From contig JAFGBW010000161.1 of NCBI GenBank assembly GCA_016932965.1, positions 1 to 6,181 on the forward strand: a stretch of DNA of 6,181 nucleotides. Direction: 5' to 3'. The DNA is from Candidatus Auribacterota bacterium (GTDB lineage Bacteria; Auribacterota; JAFGBW01). The notes under the pieces are model-generated. The model ran no database searches and was not told the DNA's origin. It saw only the letters and a list, made by a program, of their open reading frames with translations. This document shows positions 1 to 3,469 of this stretch, piece by piece. The translations under genes and the position numbers were made by a program. Numbering within the stretch: the stretch's first letter is position 1; every line of letters begins with the position of its first letter.

Positions 1-291
1 AGCAACTTCCTTGGCGAATGCCTTGAAGTCCTCATTTTTAGCAACAAAATCGGTTTCACAGGCGATTTCCACAAGTACGCCGATTTTCCCGTTCGAGTGA
101 ATATAGGACCCGATGAATCCTTCCCGTGTCTGCCTGTCAGCCTTTTTAACGGCCTTGACTATGCCTTTTTTTCTCAACACCTCAACCGCTTTTTCCATGT
201 CCCCATTAGCCTCGGAAAGAGCAGTCTTGCATTCCATCATTCCGCATCCGGTTTTTTCACGAAGCTCTTTAATCAAATCTGTTGTAATCAT
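1..291 (-). CDS. tsf: Elongation factor Ts, N-terminal part (3' end outside window)
   Basis: EF-Ts is the cytoplasmic guanine-nucleotide exchange factor that releases GDP from EF-Tu during translation elongation. The visible 97 codons start at ATG 291-289 ([15 protein letters not shown]). The UBA-like N-terminal domain covers about residues 1-50, with the family pattern [16 protein letters not shown] followed by [17 protein letters not shown]. The core then begins, and the diagnostic TDFVA motif, whose Asp-Phe inserts near the EF-Tu nucleotide site, is at residues 80-84. The start is supported by alignment to known EF-Ts N-termini and by a ribosome binding site AAAGG (301-305 on the complement) nine bases upstream. 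The reading frame is intact to the left edge; about two thirds of the protein is missing because the window ends. It follows rpsB by 19 bp, the classical order, and no promoter or terminator fits in that gap, so co-transcription is expected. Confidence 0.97.
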   Translation of the reverse strand, partial: MITTDLIKELREKTGCGMMECKTALSEANGDMEKAVEVLRKKGIVKAVKKADRQTREGFIGSYIHSNGKIGVLVEIACETDFVAKNEDFKAFAKEVA

Positions 292-310
292 TTGGTGCAA
301 CCTTTATTAT

Positions 311-1180
311 TTATTTCAAATTCTGTCTACTTTCAAGATCAGCAATGATCTCTTCGGTCCTTGCCTTTTCAGCCTGTTCCGCTGCTTCCTTGACTTTTCT
401 TATTTCTTCAGACTTTCTTTTCTTTTCTTCTTTTTTGGCGGATTCCTCAGCGCGTTCCTTTTCTTCCCTGGCTTTCTTTTCCGCCTCGTTCTTGTTCCAC
501 ATGTCCAATCCGGCCATGCCCGCCTCTTTAATGGCTCCAAGAATATAAGAAACAGCACGCAATGAATCATCATTGGCTGGAATGCCGTAATCAATGATAT
601 CCGGATCGCAATTGGTATCCAGGATAGCCACAATAGGAATATGCAGTCTTCTGGCTTCCGCTACCGCATTATGCTCGTGGTCAGGATCCACGACAAACAA
701 CGCGTCAGGAAGCGCCTTCATTCTTTTGACTCCGCTCAAATTCTTGACTAATTTCGCCTTTTCCTTCATGAGAACCGATTGTTCCTTTTTGGACAAGGCT
801 GCCAGAGTGCCGTCTGCCTCCATTTTTTCAAAATTTTCCAGTTTGGCGATACTTTGACGAATCGTGACGATGTTCGTCAGCATTCCGCCCAGCCATCTTT
901 CCGAGACATAAGGCATACTCAAAGCCGTCGCGGTTTCAATGATCATTTCCTTTGCCTGTTCCTTGGTCCCGACAAAAAGAATGATATCCCCTTTGACGAT
1001 GAGTTCACTGATAAATGAGCAGGCTTTCATGAGAAGAGGAACCGTCTTCTGCAGGTTGATGATATGGATGCCGTTCCTTTTATCAAAAATGTATCGTTGC
1101 ATCTTGGGATTCCATTTTTGGGTCTGATGCCCGAAATGAACCCCTGCTTCCATTAATTCCTTGATTGTGACTGCAGTCAT
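311..1180 (-). CDS. rpsB: 30S ribosomal protein S2 with charged C-terminal extension
   Basis: S2 binds the small-subunit head/body junction and is needed for S1 recruitment and translation initiation. The 289-aa product opens with MTAVTIKELMEAGVHFGHQT, followed by WNPKM and a FVGTKEQAK motif (residues 69-77), then ERWLGGMLTN (94-103) and PDALFVVDPDHEHNAV (158-173). IPIVAILDTNCDPD lies at 181-194 and an IPANDDSLRA segment at 200-209, all hallmarks of bacterial S2. The folded core ends near residue 228. The last 61 residues (229-289) are almost entirely Glu, Lys, Ala and Arg, probably a long helix or coiled coil; E. coli S2 is 241 aa and lacks most of it. The start is fixed by AAGGAG at 1185-1190 (complement), four bases from ATG. 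A five-base complement, GATAC/GTATC (1209-1213 with 1181-1185), could enclose the ribosome binding site in a loop, but this is weak. It is the first gene of the rpsB-tsf operon. Confidence 0.98.
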   Translation of the reverse strand: MTAVTIKELMEAGVHFGHQTQKWNPKMQRYIFDKRNGIHIINLQKTVPLLMKACSFISELIVKGDIILFVGTKEQAKEMIIETATALSMPYVSERWLGGMLTNIVTIRQSIAKLENFEKMEADGTLAALSKKEQSVLMKEKAKLVKNLSGVKRMKALPDALFVVDPDHEHNAVAEARRLHIPIVAILDTNCDPDIIDYGIPANDDSLRAVSYILGAIKEAGMAGLDMWNKNEAEKKAREEKERAEESAKKEEKKRKSEEIRKVKEAAEQAEKARTEEIIADLESRQNLK

Positions 1181-1279
1181 GATACTCCTTAATGTCTTCT
1201 TTTAACAGGTATCCAGCCTGCAAGAAGATCATGGTTGAATGGTGAAGTGAAACATCAATTAAAAAGAAAAATTCCAATG

Positions 1280-1309
1280 ATTATGCCATAAAGCTTGAAA
1301 TATAGGCAA
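1280..1309 (-). promoter_or_regulatory. Candidate sigma70 promoter for rpsB-tsf
   Basis: Read on the minus strand, TTGCCT (1304-1309, 4 of 6 to TTGACA) is followed by an 18-base spacer and CATAAT (1280-1285, 5 of 6 to TATAAT). Transcription would start near 1272-1274 and give a leader of roughly 90 bases before the rpsB ATG. No other pair this good was seen between the two divergent genes on this strand. This is a prediction by consensus only. Confidence 0.5.
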
Positions 1310-1355
1310 GAAGTATTTCCTTTTTCATATTTAACGACCTGGATCGAAAAAAAAT

Positions 1356-1414
1356 AACCTGTTGTTTTTATCCCGCGGAATGATCATAATATTTTTTCAA
1401 ACCTGTTTTTATCC
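1356..1414. repeat. Short imperfect direct repeat pair
   Basis: AACCTGTTGTTTTTATCC at 1356-1373 recurs as AACCTGTTTTTATCC at 1400-1414. The copies are identical apart from a 3-base GTT insertion, and the starts are 44 bp apart. The second copy lies 14 bases before the GC hairpin. It could be a local duplication or a pair of protein-binding sites; nothing in the sequence decides between them. Confidence 0.4.
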
Positions 1415-1428
1415 TTATAAGTCAACCC

Positions 1429-1447
1429 CCACCGGCAGAGCCGGTGG
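1429..1447. repeat. Perfect GC-rich hairpin, REP-like or IS200/IS605-end-like
   Basis: CCACCGGC (1429-1436), loop AGA (1437-1439) and GCCGGTGG (1440-1447) make an 8-bp perfect stem with a triloop in otherwise AT-rich DNA. It is flanked by GTCAAC on the left and CTTTAAA on the right. Small stem-loops of this composition are typical of repetitive extragenic palindromes and of the subterminal hairpins recognised by Y1 (TnpA) transposases of the IS200/IS605 family. No transposase gene is present, so if it is such an end it is a remnant or a non-autonomous copy. A rho-independent terminator is less likely because both neighbouring genes read away from it. Confidence 0.5.
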
Positions 1448-1473
1448 CTTTAAATGTGAACCGTTCAAAGCGA

Positions 1474-1502
1474 TTAATTTTAATGAAATATGCTTGTATA
1501 AA
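1474..1502 (+). promoter_or_regulatory. Weak candidate promoter for the M16 peptidase gene
   Basis: TATAAA at 1497-1502 (5 of 6 to the -10 consensus) sits 17 bases after TTAATT (1474-1479, 3 of 6 to the -35 consensus). Transcription from it would carry the 1524-1608 inverted repeat in the 5' leader of the peptidase mRNA. The region is so AT-rich that such matches are common by chance. Confidence 0.25.
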
Positions 1503-1523
1503 ATATTTACATTTTTATTTTTC

Positions 1524-1608
1524 ACCACGAAAGACACGGAAAAGAATGATGAATAATCCTGAATTTTTCGAAGCGAAGCCGAGAAAAAACTTTTGTGTTT
1601 TTCGTGAT
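1524..1608. repeat. Imperfect inverted repeat of CCACGAA type upstream of the peptidase
   Basis: The left arm ACCACGAAAGACAC (1524-1537) is complementary at 12 of 14 positions to the right arm GTGTTTTTCGTGAT (1595-1608). The 57 bases between them contain a weaker inner pairing of TTTTTCG with CGAGAAAAA. From memory, intergenic sequences beginning CCACGAAAGACACGAA and ending in the complement are scattered through many bacterial genomes as a MITE-like repeat; I could not check this. The right arm ends 17 bases before the AGGAG ribosome binding site of the peptidase gene. Confidence 0.5.
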
Positions 1609-1633
1609 TAAATAAATAATAAAAAAGGAGCCC

Positions 1634-2851
1634 ATGCAGGTTGAAACGATAGCGGGAACAAACGTGCTGCACGAACGAAACCACTCCCAGATCATCAACA
1701 TCCAGATATGGACCGACATCGGCAGCTCCAATGAACAAAAGGAAGAATACGGGGTCGCGCATTTTCTGGAGCACATGTTATTTAAAGGCACGGAAAAACG
1801 TTCATCCAAAAGGATCAATCTGGATTCAGACCTGATGGGGGCAAAACTCAACGCCTGGACCTGGCATGATCATACCAATTATCACATCAACGTGATGAAA
1901 GAAAACGCGGAAAAAGGATTCGAACTGCTATCGGACATCTATCTGAATTCCATTTTCCCTGAAGATGAAATGGAAAAAGAACGGAGCGTGATCCTCTCCG
2001 AGATGAGAAGGAACGATGACGATCCATCGAGTTTTCTGGCTGACCGAGCGCTCGATCATTTTTGTCAAAACGGACTGGCACACAGGGTCATCGGCACGGA
2101 AGACTCCATCAAAGCGCTCACACGGTCGAGGCTCATGGAGTTTAAAAAGAGCCATTACGGCACAGACCATATCCTGATTTCCTTCACAGGAGACATCTCC
2201 TTTGCAAAGGCAGCCAGACTGGTGGAAAAATATTTTCATCATGTTTCCTGCCCCAAATCCCCTCACCCATTCCAGCCCTCCCTCTACCGGTCCGGAAATT
2301 TGACCCTTAAAAAAGGGGACATCCAGGAATCACAATACCTTCTTCTTTATCCCGCTTTGCCCCATCTTCACCCTCAAGCCGCGATTCAGGGAATCATGTC
2401 TATGGTTCTGGGGGGAAATGCCTCTTCGCTTCTTTTCGAAAGGGTCCGGGAGGAACTGGGACTCTGTTACGGCATCGCATCTAGAATTTATCGCTTCAAG
2501 GGATTCAATTATCTGGATGTGGAAACCAGCTGCGCAAAAGACGACCTGGAACATATCCATCAGGAAATCACTTCCATTATTGAAAAAATAAAAACACAAA
2601 AGATCACCGAGGAAAGAGTACAGATGATCAAGGCTTCCATGCTCTCCAACCTGTATATGGGCATTGAGAGCTCGTCAGGATTGAATCATTTTCTGGCCAT
2701 GGCTTATATGAAAGGAGAAAGAGACAACATCCTGCAGAAGAGAATAACCGAGATCAAGTCCGCCACAGCGGAACGCATCAGAAAAATAGCAGAAGAAACC
2801 TTCAACACGGAGCCATTGAGGGCGCAGTTGATCCCCCTCGCTTCCGAATGA
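1634..2851 (+). CDS. M16-family zinc metallopeptidase (mitochondrial-processing-peptidase-like)
   Basis: This is an inverzincin peptidase of 405 aa, the single-chain M16B size, with no signal peptide or membrane segment, so probably cytoplasmic; M16B enzymes usually act as dimers that degrade or process peptides. Zinc ligands are visible: the inverted motif HFLEH (His43, Glu46 catalytic, His47) and Glu123 in ILSEM, exactly 76 residues after His47 as in the family. The N-terminal half (about 1-215) carries GSSNE, HMLFKGT and LNAWT. The C-terminal half has LGGNASSLLFE (259-269) and VREELGLCYGI (271-281), the usual substrate-contacting block. The segment normally reading T-x-x-E-x-T-x-Y is T-W-H-D-H-T-N-Y (76-83), with Asp79 replacing Glu. 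The start follows AGGAG (1626-1630) after only three bases, a short spacing, but the conserved fold requires a start near here. It is divergent from rpsB and separated by 618 bp from ppdK, so it is probably transcribed alone. The physiological substrate is unknown. Confidence 0.93.
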   Translation: MQVETIAGTNVLHERNHSQIINIQIWTDIGSSNEQKEEYGVAHFLEHMLFKGTEKRSSKRINLDSDLMGAKLNAWTWHDHTNYHINVMKENAEKGFELLSDIYLNSIFPEDEMEKERSVILSEMRRNDDDPSSFLADRALDHFCQNGLAHRVIGTEDSIKALTRSRLMEFKKSHYGTDHILISFTGDISFAKAARLVEKYFHHVSCPKSPHPFQPSLYRSGNLTLKKGDIQESQYLLLYPALPHLHPQAAIQGIMSMVLGGNASSLLFERVREELGLCYGIASRIYRFKGFNYLDVETSCAKDDLEHIHQEITSIIEKIKTQKITEERVQMIKASMLSNLYMGIESSSGLNHFLAMAYMKGERDNILQKRITEIKSATAERIRKIAEETFNTEPLRAQLIPLASE

Positions 2852-2871
2852 TTATGCCCCCGGCGGGCCGG

Positions 2872-2888
2872 CATGATTACGAATCATG
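2872..2888. repeat. Perfect 7-bp stem-loop after the peptidase stop
   Basis: CATGATT (2872-2878) and AATCATG (2882-2888) pair perfectly around an ACG loop, 20 bases beyond the peptidase stop codon and directly after a GC-rich stretch. There is no T run behind it (the next bases are TTCTATG), so it does not qualify as a classical intrinsic terminator. It could still protect the mRNA 3' end. Confidence 0.35.
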
Positions 2889-3064
2889 TTCTATGACTCA
2901 TGAAATATCAAATGAAGAATCAAAAATGGAGGATTGTTCCGGCCTTTGGTCTCCATCCCTAACAGGACTCCCTATCGGTCGCGTTCTTCACTGCGCTACG
3001 AAACAGTAACGGTGCAAGGCAGCCAATGATTTTATTTCCCAATGCGAAACGCCGAAGGCGTCCC

Positions 3065-3092
3065 TTCTGAATTCTCAATTCTGCATTCTATG
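3065..3092. repeat. Degenerate heptamer tandem repeat (unit TTCTGAA)
   Basis: Four consecutive 7-base units run from 3065 to 3092. The first is TTCTGAA, the second differs at one base (TTCTCAA), the third at one base (TTCTGCA) and the fourth, TTCTATG, is more diverged. It follows directly after a small CGCC-GAA-GGCG stem. It is noncoding and probably part of a larger dispersed or slippage-derived repeat. Confidence 0.5.
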
Positions 3093-3169
3093 TTTCCGGC
3101 TTCCTTTAATTTTTTTAAACAATCCCACTATTTTATTGTGTTTTACGTTATTTCTTTATTTTTAAGCCG

Positions 3170-3195
3170 GACATGCATGCGGACATGTCTTTTTT
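3170..3195 (+). terminator. Possible rho-independent terminator
   Basis: GACATG (3170-3175) pairs with CATGTC (3184-3189) around an 8-base loop and is followed at once by six T (3190-3195). The stem is short and only half GC, and it lies about 320 bases past the peptidase stop, so it would be a late and weak terminator. The same bases also form a direct repeat, CGGACATG at 3168-3175 and 3180-3187, which offers a protein-binding explanation instead. Confidence 0.35.
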
Positions 3196-3325
3196 AAAAC
3201 AAAAATTTTTCTTTGCTTTAAGACTGCTGAATTTGATATGCTTATTCTCTCTTTTTTTAACCCAGAATGAATGAAAGATGTTGCGATAAAAAAAGGTTCT
3301 GTCCGGATTTTACGCAGTTCTCTTT

Positions 3326-3347
3326 GCGGAAGTTAAAACCATTCCGC
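3326..3347. promoter_or_regulatory. Inverted repeat upstream of the ppdK promoter, possible operator
   Basis: GCGGAA (3326-3331) and TTCCGC (3342-3347) are perfect reverse complements separated by 10 bases, with the centre-to-centre spacing of 16 bp typical of dimeric helix-turn-helix binding sites. The repeat ends just before the expected -35 position of the first TATAAT box (3372-3377), where activators commonly bind. It may also simply be a small hairpin. No regulator gene is nearby to support either. Confidence 0.35.
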
Positions 3348-3371
3348 GGTAATCACAGCATGTCATTTATA

Positions 3372-3395
3372 TATAATAAAACTTAAAACTATAAT
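3372..3395 (+). promoter_or_regulatory. Two perfect -10 boxes before ppdK
   Basis: TATAAT occurs at 3372-3377 and again at 3390-3395, 18 bases apart. Neither has a good -35 hexamer at 16-18 bases: the first would use about GTAATC (3349-3354) and the second TTATAT (3367-3372). That pattern suits an activator-dependent promoter, but it could also reflect AT richness. Starts near 3384 or 3402 would give a leader of about 70-90 bases before the ppdK ATG. Confidence 0.4.
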
Positions 3396-3469
3396 TATTA
3401 AAACAGATAAAAGATTCCGGAAAAACGAAGGAATTGATTATCTGAAAGCAACAAAAGGAGTGTCAAAAG

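Larger units (their letters stand above)
1181..1633. other. Divergent intergenic region between rpsB and the M16 peptidase gene
   Basis: This stretch of 453 bp is AT-rich and has no convincing gene. It holds the rpsB ribosome binding site and probable promoter on the minus strand, a short direct repeat (1356-1373 and 1400-1414), a perfect GC-rich hairpin (1429-1447), an AT-rich possible promoter for the peptidase (1474-1502) and an imperfect inverted repeat of CACGAA type (1524-1608). The flanking genes diverge, so no transcription terminator is expected here. That makes the strong hairpin more likely a repeat or mobile-element remnant than a terminator. The only plus-strand ORF (1362-1556) runs through these repeats and lacks a ribosome binding site. 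Confidence 0.7.
2852..3469. other. Long intergenic region before ppdK, no gene seen
   Basis: I found no supportable coding region on either strand in these 618 bp. The first half (about 2855-3095) is of mixed GC and looks like decayed repeat DNA. It holds a GCCC/GGGC mini-stem (2856-2868), a perfect 7-bp stem CATGATT-ACG-AATCATG (2872-2888), a 5-bp ACGCC-GAA-GGCGT stem (3053-3063) and a degenerate heptamer array (3065-3092). The middle has a terminator-like stem with a T run (3170-3195). The last part is very AT-rich and carries an inverted repeat (3326-3347) and two TATAAT boxes before the ppdK ribosome binding site. Confidence 0.65.

Noticed and set aside
113-565. 150-aa plus-strand ORF opposite tsf and rpsB
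   Set aside because: It is antisense to two well-conserved translation genes. Its Phe/Ser/Leu-rich product is just the complement of the Glu/Lys codons of the S2 tail.
1362-1556. 64-aa plus-strand ORF in the intergenic region
   Set aside because: It has no ribosome binding site, reads through the GC hairpin and the left arm of the inverted repeat, and its product has no recognisable pattern.
1415-1851. Two minus-strand ORFs (1415-1774 and 1522-1851) that would place genes over the peptidase start
   Set aside because: They overlap the conserved HFLEH-containing start of the M16 gene and run into repeat DNA; they lack ribosome binding sites and family motifs.
1928-2599. Minus-strand ORFs of 112 and 89 aa inside the peptidase gene
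   Set aside because: They are antisense to a clearly conserved coding sequence with intact motifs.
2856-2868. GCCC/GGGC mini-hairpin right after the peptidase stop as a terminator
   Set aside because: The stem is only four base pairs and no T run follows.
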